Source: Sphingomonas paucimobilis NBRC 13935
GTDB taxonomy: Bacteria > Pseudomonadota > Alphaproteobacteria > Sphingomonadales > Sphingomonadaceae
Direction of reading: 5' to 3'
Assembly: GCF_000739895.2 (NCBI RefSeq)
Contig: NZ_BBJS01000011.1
Coordinates: 1 to 64,000 of the forward strand
DNA length: 64,000 nucleotides
Below the pieces are notes generated by a model that did not search any database, was not told the DNA's origin, and saw only the letters and a list, made by a program, of their open reading frames with translations. A program made the position numbers and the translations under genes. Shown piece after piece: positions 39,496-48,107 of this stretch (the stretch's first letter is position 1; each line of letters starts with the position of its first letter).

Positions 39496-41847
39496 ATGTC
39501 CGAAATCTCGGTGTCCCGGGGAAATATGGACGACCTGCTGCAGGAATTCATTGCCGAAACCCGCGAGACGCTGGACGCGCTGTCCGGCGAGATCGTCGCG
39601 TGGGAGGCGAACCCTGCCGATCGCGGGCGGCTCGATGCGATCTTCCGCTTCGTCCACACGGTGAAGGGAAGCTGTGGCTTTCTGGACCTGCCGCGCCTGT
39701 CACGATTGAGCCATGCCGCCGAGGATACGCTGGCGGCGGTCCGTGATGGCGGTCGGATGCCCGACACCGCGCTGGTCAACGGCGTGCTGGCGATCGTCGA
39801 CCGGATCGGTGCGGTGGTCGAGGCGATCGCGGCGGGCGTGCCGCTGGACGACTCGGATGACGAGGCGCTGATCCTCGCCCTCTCGCAGGTCGAGGAGCCC
39901 ACACCCGTCGCCCCGCGCCGTACCGCGACGGCGGCGCGCGTCGCGCCGCGCAGCATCCGCCTGAACGTCGACCTGCTCGACCGGATGATGAGCGGCATGT
40001 CCGACATGGTGCTGGCGCGCAACGAACTCGCCCGCCGGCTGCGCGACGACGTGCTCGATCCTCGGGTTGAGGCGGCGCTGGACCGGCTGTCGCTGACCGT
40101 CGCCGATATGCGCGATACGGTGACGCGGACCCGGATGCAGAAGGTCGATGCGCTGTTCGCGGCTCTTCCCCGCATGGTCCGCGACACGGCTGCCGAACTG
40201 GGCAAGGCGGTGATCCTGCGGATCGAAGGGTCGGATGTCGACCTGGATCGCGAGATGATCGAGATGATGCGCGACCCCCTGGTCCACATCATCCGCAACG
40301 CGATCGACCATGGCATTGAGTCGCCCGCCGAGCGCCGCCGTCGGGGCAAGCCCCCCACGGGCCAGATCTGCGTGACGGCTCGCCAGTCGGGCAATCAAAT
40401 CCTGATCGAGGTCGAGGATGACGGCGCCGGCATCGACGTCGCCCGCATCGCCGCCAAGGCGGTGGCGAGCGATGTGCACAGCGCTGCCGAGGTCGCCGCA
40501 ATGAGCCCGGCCGACAAGCTGAAGCTGGTCTTCGCCCCCGGCCTGTCCAGTCGTGACACCGTCTCGACCATGTCGGGACGCGGTGTCGGCATGGACGTGG
40601 TGCGCGCCAATATCGAGCATGTCGGCGGCCGCGTCGCGCTCGACAACCGGCCCGGTCGCGGGCTGACCATCACCATCCAGGTCCCGCTGACCCTGTCTAT
40701 CATGTCGACCATCGTCGTCGCGGTCGGCCAGCAACGTTTCGCGCTGGCACGCCAATCGATCGAGGAAATCGTCAAGGTCCGTGGGCCGCAGGTGCGGATC
40801 GACCCCGTCGGCCCTGCCCAGATCGCCACGGTGCGCGGCCGGCGCCTGCCGATGCTGCCGCTCGGGAGCTTCCTGCACATGGGCGGCGAAGCGCCATCGA
40901 CGCTGGTCATTGTCGCGACTCGCGATGGCGATTATGCGCTGGGCGTCGACGATGTGCTCGATACCGAAGAGGTGGTGGTCAAGCCTGCCGCACCGGCGGT
41001 GATGGCGACCGGGCTTTATGCCGGACAGACCTTGCCCGACAGCGGGCTGCCCATGCTCCTGCTCGATGGCGGCGGCCTCGCGGCGGCGGCGGGGCTGCGT
41101 TTCGATCGGGTCGCGGATGTCGAGCAGGAGGCGGGCGAGGCTCAGCATGGTACGCCGGCCCTGTTGTTCGACGACCTTGATGGATTGCGCCGGGCCATTC
41201 CGCTGGGCGCGATCGACCGGGTGGAAAAGATCGCGCACGATGCCATTCATTGGTCGGGTGGGCAGGTCCGCCTGATCGTCGGTGACACGACGATACCGCT
41301 GCACGCGGTCAGTCATGACGCCCTGTCGAGCGTCGCCCCGGACGATGCGATCGAAGTACTCCGCCTGACCGATGGCGATGCCGAATGCGCCTATGCGATG
41401 GCGGGCGCGATCGAGATCATTCCGCTGCCCGTCGATATCGCGCCAGCTTCCGGCGGCGGCGCGATCCTGGGGGTGACGGTATGGGACGGGCAGGCGATCG
41501 AGATTCTCGACCCGCTGGCGCTGTTCATGACGACCAGCCTGCCGCAACCGGAGGGCGCGCCGCCGCTCTGCCTGCTCGATGGGACGGGGGCGGAATGGAT
41601 GGACCGTTTCCTGCGGCCCGTACTGGAGGCCAATGGCTATCGCTGTACGCTGCAACTGCCGGCAGGCGAGGCGCCGGCCGTGCGACTGGTCATGGACGAC
41701 GATGCATCGGTGGCCGCCGTCAGCGCGCCGGTCGTGCGGCTGCGGCGCGACCGCGACGGGCCGGCCGATCCCGACAGCATCTATCGCTATGACCGCTCCG
41801 CGCTGATCGCGGCGCTGGCCGGTCATGCCCGCCGGGGAGGCCGCTGA
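39496..41847 (+). CDS. cheA: Chemotaxis histidine kinase CheA with tandem CheW-like and pseudo-receiver tail
   Basis: 783 aa. Hpt domain residues ~11-110 with phospho-His54 in FVHTVKGSCGFL. No clear P2 domain. Dimerisation ~150-230, HATPase with N-box VHIIRNAIDHGIE near 268, EDDGAGID and MSGRGVGMDVV near 357. CheW-like P5 domain ~398-535, then a second CheW-like segment ~550-680. The last ~95 residues (from about 688) look like a receiver whose acidic pocket is gone (LCLLDGTG for the usual LVVDDS) and that is shortened. Couples receptors to CheY and CheB. First gene of cheA-W. Confidence 0.93.
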   Translation: MSEISVSRGNMDDLLQEFIAETRETLDALSGEIVAWEANPADRGRLDAIFRFVHTVKGSCGFLDLPRLSRLSHAAEDTLAAVRDGGRMPDTALVNGVLAIVDRIGAVVEAIAAGVPLDDSDDEALILALSQVEEPTPVAPRRTATAARVAPRSIRLNVDLLDRMMSGMSDMVLARNELARRLRDDVLDPRVEAALDRLSLTVADMRDTVTRTRMQKVDALFAALPRMVRDTAAELGKAVILRIEGSDVDLDREMIEMMRDPLVHIIRNAIDHGIESPAERRRRGKPPTGQICVTARQSGNQILIEVEDDGAGIDVARIAAKAVASDVHSAAEVAAMSPADKLKLVFAPGLSSRDTVSTMSGRGVGMDVVRANIEHVGGRVALDNRPGRGLTITIQVPLTLSIMSTIVVAVGQQRFALARQSIEEIVKVRGPQVRIDPVGPAQIATVRGRRLPMLPLGSFLHMGGEAPSTLVIVATRDGDYALGVDDVLDTEEVVVKPAAPAVMATGLYAGQTLPDSGLPMLLLDGGGLAAAAGLRFDRVADVEQEAGEAQHGTPALLFDDLDGLRRAIPLGAIDRVEKIAHDAIHWSGGQVRLIVGDTTIPLHAVSHDALSSVAPDDAIEVLRLTDGDAECAYAMAGAIEIIPLPVDIAPASGGGAILGVTVWDGQAIEILDPLALFMTTSLPQPEGAPPLCLLDGTGAEWMDRFLRPVLEANGYRCTLQLPAGEAPAVRLVMDDDASVAAVSAPVVRLRRDRDGPADPDSIYRYDRSALIAALAGHARRGGR

Positions 41848-42275
41848 TGCCGCTGTTCCTGATCGCCCGTATCGACGGGCAGGGTGTGGTGTTCGACGCC
41901 GATCAGGTCGATGCCGTGGTCGATATCGGCGACGTGGTGGACGTGCCGCGCGTCGAACCCTCGATCCGGGGGCTGGCCGCGTTGCGCAGTCGGGTCGTGA
42001 CGGTGGTCGACACGCGCCTCGCGCTGGGGCTGGAGCCGGTGGCGGATCATGTCCGGCGGGCGGTCATCACCCGCCAGGACGGCCATTATTACGCGATGCT
42101 GGTCGATGAGCTGGACGATATCGAGACGTTCGAGACCAACCCGATGCCGCATACGCCGCCGGCGCATGGTCGCTGGGGCCGGGCGGTCGACGGCATCGTC
42201 GTGCGCGATGGCGAGCCGCTGTTGATACTCGATCTGGCCCGGCTGGTACCGCATGGCACCGCGCTGGCATGTTGA
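41847..42275 (+). CDS. cheW: Chemotaxis coupling protein CheW
   Basis: 142-aa single CheW domain: FLIARIDGQGVVFDADQVD, the VEPSIRGLAALRSRVVTVVD core and the C-terminal PLLILDLARLVPHG strand. It bridges chemoreceptors and CheA at the membrane array. The ATG overlaps the cheA stop (TGATG). No methyl-accepting chemoreceptor gene is in the window, so receptors must be encoded elsewhere. Confidence 0.93.
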   Translation: MPLFLIARIDGQGVVFDADQVDAVVDIGDVVDVPRVEPSIRGLAALRSRVVTVVDTRLALGLEPVADHVRRAVITRQDGHYYAMLVDELDDIETFETNPMPHTPPAHGRWGRAVDGIVVRDGEPLLILDLARLVPHGTALAC

Positions 42276-42279
42276 CGGA

Positions 42280-42294
42280 TTAACCTGGCCCTTA
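42280..42294 (+). promoter_or_regulatory. Possible CtrA box upstream of cheY
   Basis: TTAA-N7-CTTA, one mismatch to TTAA-N7-TTAA, 63 bp before the cheY start in the only sizeable gap (82 bp) of the che cluster. Weak alone; noted because a similar site precedes cheA. Confidence 0.28.
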
Positions 42295-42357
42295 CTTTCG
42301 CACGGCTATGATGGCGCGCGGTCCCCACGGGATCGGTTGCATTAGAAGGCGTGCCGC

Positions 42358-42723
42358 ATGAAAACCTGTCTGGTCGTCGACGATTCCAAGGTCATCCGGA
42401 AAGTCGCACGCCACATCCTCGAGACGCTCGACCTGGAAGTGCGCGAGGCCGGCGATGGGCGCGAGGCGCTGGAGGCCTGTCTCGAATCGGTTCCTGACGT
42501 CGTCCTGCTCGATTGGAACATGCCGGTGATGAGCGGGATGGATTTCCTGCGGGCCCTGCGCGAGGCCAATCTGGAACGCCGGCCCCGGATCGTCTTCTGC
42601 ACCACCGAAAACGGCATGGCCCATATCCGCGCGGCCATCGATGCGGGCGCCGACGAATATATCATGAAGCCGTTCGACCGCGACACGCTGGAGAGCAAGC
42701 TTCAACTCGTCGGGATGATCTGA
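42358..42723 (+). CDS. cheY: Single-domain response regulator CheY
   Basis: 121-aa receiver. Acidic pair Asp8-Asp9 (LVVDDSKV), phosphoacceptor Asp52 in VVLLDWNMPVMSG, Thr in FCTTENG and Lys104 in YIMKPF are all intact. No output domain, so it acts through protein contact, e.g. with the flagellar switch, or as a phosphate sink. It has its own leader of 82 bp after cheW and is followed by cheB. Confidence 0.94.
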   Translation: MKTCLVVDDSKVIRKVARHILETLDLEVREAGDGREALEACLESVPDVVLLDWNMPVMSGMDFLRALREANLERRPRIVFCTTENGMAHIRAAIDAGADEYIMKPFDRDTLESKLQLVGMI

Positions 42724-42760
42724 TCCCGCCGCCCGGACGTTCGCGCGGAGCCGCCTTGTC

Positions 42761-43822
42761 ATGGCCTCTTCTCTTCATCCAACATGCGCCTCGCCGGATG
42801 CCTGCACCCGCATCCTGATCGTCGATGACTCGGCGGTGGCGCGGGCGTTGATCGCGCGGCAGATCGAGCCCTGGTCGCGCTTCGCGGTTGTCGGCGCGGT
42901 CACCCATGTCGAAGCCGCACTCGCCTTTCTGGCGCAGCATGAGGTCGACATCATCCTGCTCGACGTCGCGATGCCGGGCATGGACGGGATCACCGCCCTG
43001 CCGAAGCTGCTCACCGCCGGGCAGGGGGCGCGGATCATCATCGTATCGTCCTCCACGCCCGCCGGCGGCGCGGCGGCGGTCCAGGCACTGGCGCATGGCG
43101 CGGCCGATACGCTGGTCAAGCCCAAGCCGCAGGGACTGTCCGAATTCAGCGATGCGCTGCTCCACAAGTTGGAAGCGCTGGCGGTGCCGCAGGACCGGAC
43201 GGGTGGGCCATCCAGGCCGTTCGCTCCCCCCGTGACGCGCACGGCGATGCCCGACATTATCGGGATCGGCGCCTCGACCGGTGGCATCCATGCGCTGGCA
43301 AAGCTGCTCGCGCCCTTGCCCGAGACGATGACGGTGCCGATCGTGGTGACCCAGCATCTGCCCGCGTCCTTCATGTCCTATTTCGCGGCGCAGCTTGCCG
43401 CGGTGGCGCGCCGGCCTTGTGACATCGCGGAGGACCGCATGCGACTGCGCCCCGGCCGCGTCGTCGTGGCGCCGGGGGATGCGCATATGACCTTCACGCC
43501 GCTGCCGGACGGCGGTGCGGCGATCCGCCTCCAGCATGAACGGGCATCGAGCGGGTGTCTGCCGTCGGTCGATCCGATGTTCGCCGCCATGGCGCGGGTC
43601 TGGGGACCCCGGGCACTCGGCATCGTGCTGACCGGCATGGGGCGCGACGGGCTGGACGGCGCGCAGGTGTTGAAAGCGGCCGGCGGCACGATCGTCGCGC
43701 AGGACGAGGCGAGCTCGGTCGTCTGGGGTATGCCCGGCGCGATCGTCGCCCATGATCTGGCCGATATGGTGCTGCCGCCAGATGCCATCGGCGCGATGCT
43801 GGCGCTGGGGACGCGACCCTGA
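42761..43822 (+). CDS. cheB: Chemotaxis glutamate methylesterase CheB
   Basis: 353 aa. N-terminal receiver with VDDSAVARAL and phosphoacceptor Asp68 in ILLDVAMPGMDG; linker about residues 130-160; C-terminal methylesterase with the catalytic Ser in IGASTGGIHAL, His in VTQHLPASF and Asp in LTGMGRDGLDGA. It demethylates or deamidates chemoreceptor glutamates when phosphorylated by CheA. Stop overlaps the cheR start (TGATG). Confidence 0.94.
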   Translation: MASSLHPTCASPDACTRILIVDDSAVARALIARQIEPWSRFAVVGAVTHVEAALAFLAQHEVDIILLDVAMPGMDGITALPKLLTAGQGARIIIVSSSTPAGGAAAVQALAHGAADTLVKPKPQGLSEFSDALLHKLEALAVPQDRTGGPSRPFAPPVTRTAMPDIIGIGASTGGIHALAKLLAPLPETMTVPIVVTQHLPASFMSYFAAQLAAVARRPCDIAEDRMRLRPGRVVVAPGDAHMTFTPLPDGGAAIRLQHERASSGCLPSVDPMFAAMARVWGPRALGIVLTGMGRDGLDGAQVLKAAGGTIVAQDEASSVVWGMPGAIVAHDLADMVLPPDAIGAMLALGTRP

Positions 43823-44712
43823 TGGCCCCCGGCATGCGAACCGTCCTGTCCGAGACGCCTTTTCCGGGGGCGCAGCCGCCTATGGCGTCGACCCAGGCCT
43901 TCAACGTCCTGGCCGCCTTGCTGGAGGCGCGCACGGGGCAGCAGATCGTCCGCCATCGCTCGACCCGCGTCGATACCGTCCTGATGCCCTTGATGCGCGA
44001 GCGGCGGCTGGACACGCTCGATCAGCTCGTCACCGCGATCCTAGACGGCAGCGATCCGTCGTTGGCGGGGCGGGTGGTCGATGCGCTGGTCAATTGCGAA
44101 ACCTCCTTCTTCCGCGACCCGCATGTCTTCGACTTGATCGTCGAGGCGATCGCTATGGTCGAAAAGACCGGCCGCCGTGCCCGCATCTGGAGCATGGGCT
44201 GCTCGACGGGGCAGGAGCCGCTGTCGATCGCCATGGTCTTTGCGGAGCGGAACGAGACGCTCGGCACGCCTATCCCCGAGATCGTCGCGACCGATGTGTC
44301 GGAGGCCGCGCTCGCCCGCGCGCGTGCCGGCTGCTTCACCCAGTTCGAGGTGCAACGCGGCCTGCCCATCCGTCATCTGGTCCGCTGGTTCGAGGGGCGG
44401 GCGAACAATGAATGGGTCGCGCGGCCCGAACTGCTGCGCCATGTCGCCTTTCGCCAGATGAACCTCGTCTCCGACCCGCCCCCTGGCGGCGGCTTCGATC
44501 TGGTCCTGTGCCGCAACGTCATGCTGTATTTCGCACCAGAGCCCAAACGGCGGGCGTTCCAGACCCTGGCCTCCGCCATGCGCCCCTCGGCCGGGCTGAT
44601 CCTGGGCGCGGGCGAGACGGTGATCGGGCAGACCGGGCTGTTTCGCCTGAACCCCGGCGGGCGCGGCCTGTATGAAAAAACCGAGATGGAAGAGATGCCT
44701 CGCGCGTCATGA
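43822..44712 (+). CDS. cheR: Chemotaxis methyltransferase CheR
   Basis: 296-aa SAM-dependent methyltransferase acting on chemoreceptor glutamates. N-terminal helical domain with VNCETSFFRDPHVFD, SAM-binding motif IWSMGCSTGQEPLSIAM, and the FDLVLCRNVMLYF block. Start at 43822 overlaps cheB; an internal ATG at 43882 (MASTQAFNVL) is the more usual N-terminus and also possible. It ends the che cluster; no cheD, cheZ or flagellar gene is present. Confidence 0.93.
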   Translation: MAPGMRTVLSETPFPGAQPPMASTQAFNVLAALLEARTGQQIVRHRSTRVDTVLMPLMRERRLDTLDQLVTAILDGSDPSLAGRVVDALVNCETSFFRDPHVFDLIVEAIAMVEKTGRRARIWSMGCSTGQEPLSIAMVFAERNETLGTPIPEIVATDVSEAALARARAGCFTQFEVQRGLPIRHLVRWFEGRANNEWVARPELLRHVAFRQMNLVSDPPPGGGFDLVLCRNVMLYFAPEPKRRAFQTLASAMRPSAGLILGAGETVIGQTGLFRLNPGGRGLYEKTEMEEMPRAS

Positions 44713-44783
44713 GGGGCATATCCATCGGCGATCGATGCCGCTAGACGGGGATCCCAGCGGACCGGGGCCGTTCAGGAGGTTGC

Positions 44784-45473
44784 ATGACGATCGTCGACAC
44801 GCCGTCGCCCAATTTCGACGTGCGGAGTTTGCCCATATCGATGATCGTCCTGCACTATACGGGCATGCAGGATGCGGAATCGGCGATCGCGCGGCTGCGC
44901 GATCCGGAGGCCAAAGTGTCGTGCCACTATCTGGTTGCCGAGGACGGCACGGTGCTGCGCATGGTCGCCGAGGAGGATCGTGCCTGGCACGCCGGCCAGT
45001 CGCACTGGCGGTCGATCGAGGACGTCAATTCGGCGAGCATCGGCATCGAGATCGTCAATCCCGGCCATGACTGGGGCTATCGCCCGTTCCCCGACGAACA
45101 GATCGCGGCGGTGATGGAACTGGTCGCCGATATCCAGAAGCGGCACGGCATCACGCGCGGCAATATCGTCGGCCATTCGGATATCGCGCCCGCGCGCAAG
45201 CGTGATCCGGGCGAACTGTTCCCCTGGGGCGCGCTGGCCCGGCGCCGTCTGGCGCTGCCGCGTCCAACCAAGAATCTGATGGACCCGATGTGGACCGAGG
45301 CGGGGTTCTGCCTGGCCCTCGAGCGGTTCGGCTATGACGTGACCGACCGGATGGCGGCGATCATGGCGTTCCAGCGGCGTTTCCGCCCCGAACTGATCGA
45401 CGGTGAGATCGATGCCGAATGCCGGATGATCCTGCTCGCGCTGTTGCTGCCGCGTCCGCAGGGGGATGATTGA
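44784..45473 (+). CDS. N-acetylmuramoyl-L-alanine amidase (AmiD type)
   Basis: 229-aa amidase. The Amidase_2 domain covers residues ~5-160 with zinc ligands in VLHYTGM, and GHSDIAPARKRDPGELFPW; Glu in IGIEIVNPG. A C-terminal peptidoglycan-binding-like helical domain (FGYDVTDRMAAIMAFQRRFRP) follows. No signal peptide was seen at the chosen ATG, as in cytoplasmic AmpD-type enzymes, so it probably recycles cell-wall fragments. GGAGG lies about 6 nt upstream. Confidence 0.88.
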   Translation: MTIVDTPSPNFDVRSLPISMIVLHYTGMQDAESAIARLRDPEAKVSCHYLVAEDGTVLRMVAEEDRAWHAGQSHWRSIEDVNSASIGIEIVNPGHDWGYRPFPDEQIAAVMELVADIQKRHGITRGNIVGHSDIAPARKRDPGELFPWGALARRRLALPRPTKNLMDPMWTEAGFCLALERFGYDVTDRMAAIMAFQRRFRPELIDGEIDAECRMILLALLLPRPQGDD

Positions 45474-45479
45474 GACGAG

Positions 45480-45581
45480 GGGGCGTGGGCTTCGACTTTG
45501 CTCAGCCTGAACGGCGCGCAGGAAGAGCGGCTTCATTCCCCAACCTCCGTTCAGGCTGAGCAAAGTCGAAGCCCACGCCCC
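45480..45581. repeat. Perfect 35-bp inverted repeat (sphingomonad palindrome)
   Basis: Arms 45480-45514 and 45547-45581 are exact reverse complements, separated by 32 bp, and contain the core TTCGACTTTGCTCAGCCTGA. It lies 6 bp after the amidase stop and 55 bp before rnpB. Related elements occur at 20022-20113 and 51358-51402. Such a long perfect stem could end the amidase transcript or be a mobile REP-like element. Confidence 0.9.
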
Positions 45582-45635
45582 GCCGCTAAATCACAAACCC
45601 CTTGCCCTAATCCCCAATCCGTCTACATCGCCACC

Positions 45636-46015
45636 AGCCAGAGGGCCGGGCGGCCGCGGCCTCGGGAAACCGGGGGCGAGGAAAGTCCGGGCTCCGCGGA
45701 ACGACGGTGCCGGGTAACGCCCGGCGGGGGTGACCCCAGGGACAGTGCCACAGAGAGCAGACGGCCACGGCTTCGGCCAGGTCAGGGTGAAAGGGTGCGG
45801 TAAAAGCGCACCGCGGTCCCGGTAACGGGAACGGCATGGCAAACCCCACCGGGAGCAAGACCGAATAGGGATGGCATGGCGCGAAAGCGTCGGGGCGTGT
45901 TCCCGCCCGCTATCCGGGTTGGTTGCTTGAGGCGATGTGCGAGCATCGTCCTAGAAGAATGGTCGCCCATCCGGTTTCGCCGGTGGACAGAACCCGGCTT
46001 ACAGGCCCTCTGGCT
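45636..46015 (+). ncRNA. rnpB: RNase P RNA, bacterial type A
   Basis: About 380 nt. The P1 helix closes with AGCCAGAGGGCC (45636-45647) and GGCCCTCTGGCT (46004-46015). Conserved core motifs are GAGGAAAGTCCGGGCTCC near the 5' side, ACAGAGAGCAGA, GGTGAAAGGGTGCGGTAA, GAGCAAGACCGAATAGGG and GGACAGAACCCGGCTTACAG near the 3' end. It is the catalytic subunit that matures tRNA 5' ends. Direction is rightward; the next coding start is only 60 bp after the 3' end. Confidence 0.95.
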
Positions 46016-46074
46016 TTCCACCCCGAAATGGGGCAGCCTCCCGCCGCAAGAGCTTGGGAGGGCTTTGGGGTATC

Positions 46075-48063
46075 ATGACATCGACGATATTTGCGCGCGC
46101 CGGTCTGATCGGACTGGCCGCCGCCACCGGTGCGGCCGCCTTTGCGCAGCAGGCCTCGCCGCCCGCTGCGGCACCGGCCAAGAGCATGCAGCAGCAATAT
46201 GACGCGGCGACCGCGCTGGACAGTGGGCAGGACTCGGCGGCGGCGTTGGCCGCGTGGGACCGGATTATCGCTCAGGTCAAGCCGGGCAGCCGGACCTGGG
46301 CGATCGCGATGGTCCGCAAGGGCGGCGCGAAATTTCGTATGGGGCAGATCGACGAGGCGGCTGCGACGATCCGCGCGGGTCTCGCCGTGCTACCCGCCAG
46401 CGACCCGTCGCTCGCCGAGGACCGGTTCGCCGCGCACATGAAGCTGGGCGGCATCGCCTCCACATCGCTCGACTATGCCGATGCCACTGCGGAGTATCGC
46501 AAGGCGGCGGAGGAATCGCCCGACGATATCGGGCGGATGGCCGCGCTGCTGGCGATGGTCCGCACCCAGACCTTCACCGATCCGGGCGAAGCGCAGGCGA
46601 CGCTCGCGCGGGCCGATGCGCTGGCGCAGAAGATCAAACTCGCCAAAATGGACCAAGCGGCACTCGAGCAGGCGCGGCTGCGCCTGGCGATGAATAGCGG
46701 GCGGCTGGACGAAGCCAACCGGATGGCGCCAAAGGTCGTGTCGCTCTTGGGCGGGATGACGCTGAACAAGGTCGATCTTCGCGATGTCGCCGCGCGATCG
46801 GATGCCGCCATCGCCGCGCTGCTGACCCATCATGAGGACAGCGCGCGCGAATATATGGCCTATACGGGCGCGGGTCGCTCGACCAAGGGCAGTTTCGGCT
46901 CGGCCAGCCTGATGGCCCCGCCCGAATGCGGGGGCGAGGCTGATCTGAAGCCGGAGGATGTCTCCGTCATCCAGTTCAGCGTTGGAGACGATGGCACGGT
47001 CTTCGGCGTCGAGCCCATCTATTCCTCGGGCGGTGGGGCCAAGGGGCTGGCCTTTGCCCGCGCGGTGCGCGACTGGGTATGGTCGCCTGAGGAACTGAAG
47101 GAGTTGCCACCCTTCTTCCGGTACAATGTCCGATTGGAGATGCGCTGTTCGACGGCCTATAGCCGCCCCTCGATCGGCGAGGCGATCAATGCCAGCTTTA
47201 CCGAATGGGTGGAGAAGAAGGGCTTGGCCACGCCAGCAAAATCGGGTTCCGTCGGCGCGGACGCGCTGACCCGCCAACGCGCCGCGCTCGCCGCCGCCGA
47301 GGCCAAGGGCCAGACGCCCGCCATCCTCGCCGCCGCCGCGCAGATGCTCGACAATCCGACACTGGGTAGCGACGATCGCGCCGCCCTGATCGCGAAAGTC
47401 CAGCCTTTGGCGGCGGCATCAGACATGCCCGCCATGGCGCAGCTGGTCTTTGCGATTCCAGCGCAAGAGGGGCGTAACCGAGACTGGCGCGGGGCCGGGC
47501 GCTACGCCGCGGTCATGAGCCCGATGCTCGGCCAAAGGCCTTTTGCCGATGATCCGCAGGCACGTGCCGCGCTTCGCCTGTGGATCGCGGATCGCATCGG
47601 CGAGAAATATGCGACCCCTTATCTGCAGCAGGTGGCGGACGATAAGGGGCTGGACCCGCATGACCCGCTGCGCGTTGGCGCGCTGATCCGCCTGGCCTCG
47701 GCCGCCAAGCGGCAGGGCGATCTGGCCCTGGCCCGCCAGACCTTCGAAAAGAGCGGCTTGGCCGCGTCGCAATGCGCAACCCTGGACGCGATGCCCAAGC
47801 CGGTGACGCTGCCCGGTAGCAGTGCCTTTCCGCAGGAGGCGCAGCGTTGGGGTTTCGAGGGCTGGGTTCGCAACCAGTTCGATATCGGTGCCGATGGTCG
47901 GGTCGCTAATGCCCGGACGCTGGTCAGCTATCCGCCCTTCATCTTTTCAAATTCGGCGGAAAAGGCCTTCCAATCCATGCGCTATGAAAAGACCTATCGC
48001 CCCGATGGCGGGCTTGGCTGCGGCGCCAGCGTGAATGGCATCCGGTTCAAGTTGCCGCAATGA
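46075..48063 (+). CDS. Exported helical-repeat protein with C-terminal TonB-like domain
   Basis: 662 aa. Signal peptide MTSTIFARAGLIGLAAATGA...FAQQ. The region up to about residue 240 has TPR/Sel1-like helical pairs (KLGGIASTSLDYADATAEYR). Two TonB C-terminal-like modules are recognisable: around residues 300-365 (IQFSVGDDGTVFGVEPIYSS) and at the end (EGWVRNQFDIGADGRVANAR). No TM-ExbB box for energy transduction, so it is probably a periplasmic scaffold and not a true TonB. Start ATG at 46075, directly after rnpB; function unknown. Confidence 0.7.
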   Translation: MTSTIFARAGLIGLAAATGAAAFAQQASPPAAAPAKSMQQQYDAATALDSGQDSAAALAAWDRIIAQVKPGSRTWAIAMVRKGGAKFRMGQIDEAAATIRAGLAVLPASDPSLAEDRFAAHMKLGGIASTSLDYADATAEYRKAAEESPDDIGRMAALLAMVRTQTFTDPGEAQATLARADALAQKIKLAKMDQAALEQARLRLAMNSGRLDEANRMAPKVVSLLGGMTLNKVDLRDVAARSDAAIAALLTHHEDSAREYMAYTGAGRSTKGSFGSASLMAPPECGGEADLKPEDVSVIQFSVGDDGTVFGVEPIYSSGGGAKGLAFARAVRDWVWSPEELKELPPFFRYNVRLEMRCSTAYSRPSIGEAINASFTEWVEKKGLATPAKSGSVGADALTRQRAALAAAEAKGQTPAILAAAAQMLDNPTLGSDDRAALIAKVQPLAAASDMPAMAQLVFAIPAQEGRNRDWRGAGRYAAVMSPMLGQRPFADDPQARAALRLWIADRIGEKYATPYLQQVADDKGLDPHDPLRVGALIRLASAAKRQGDLALARQTFEKSGLAASQCATLDAMPKPVTLPGSSAFPQEAQRWGFEGWVRNQFDIGADGRVANARTLVSYPPFIFSNSAEKAFQSMRYEKTYRPDGGLGCGASVNGIRFKLPQ

Positions 48064-48107
48064 TCGAACCGGCCGGGCTGCGCCCAGCGGGCACCCCGGC
48101 CGGCCCT

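Noticed and set aside
45480..45581. Reading the 35-bp inverted repeat as the ends of a small transposable element (MITE)
   Set aside because: The repeats face each other across only 32 bp and there is no flanking target duplication; a hairpin or REP-like element explains it better.
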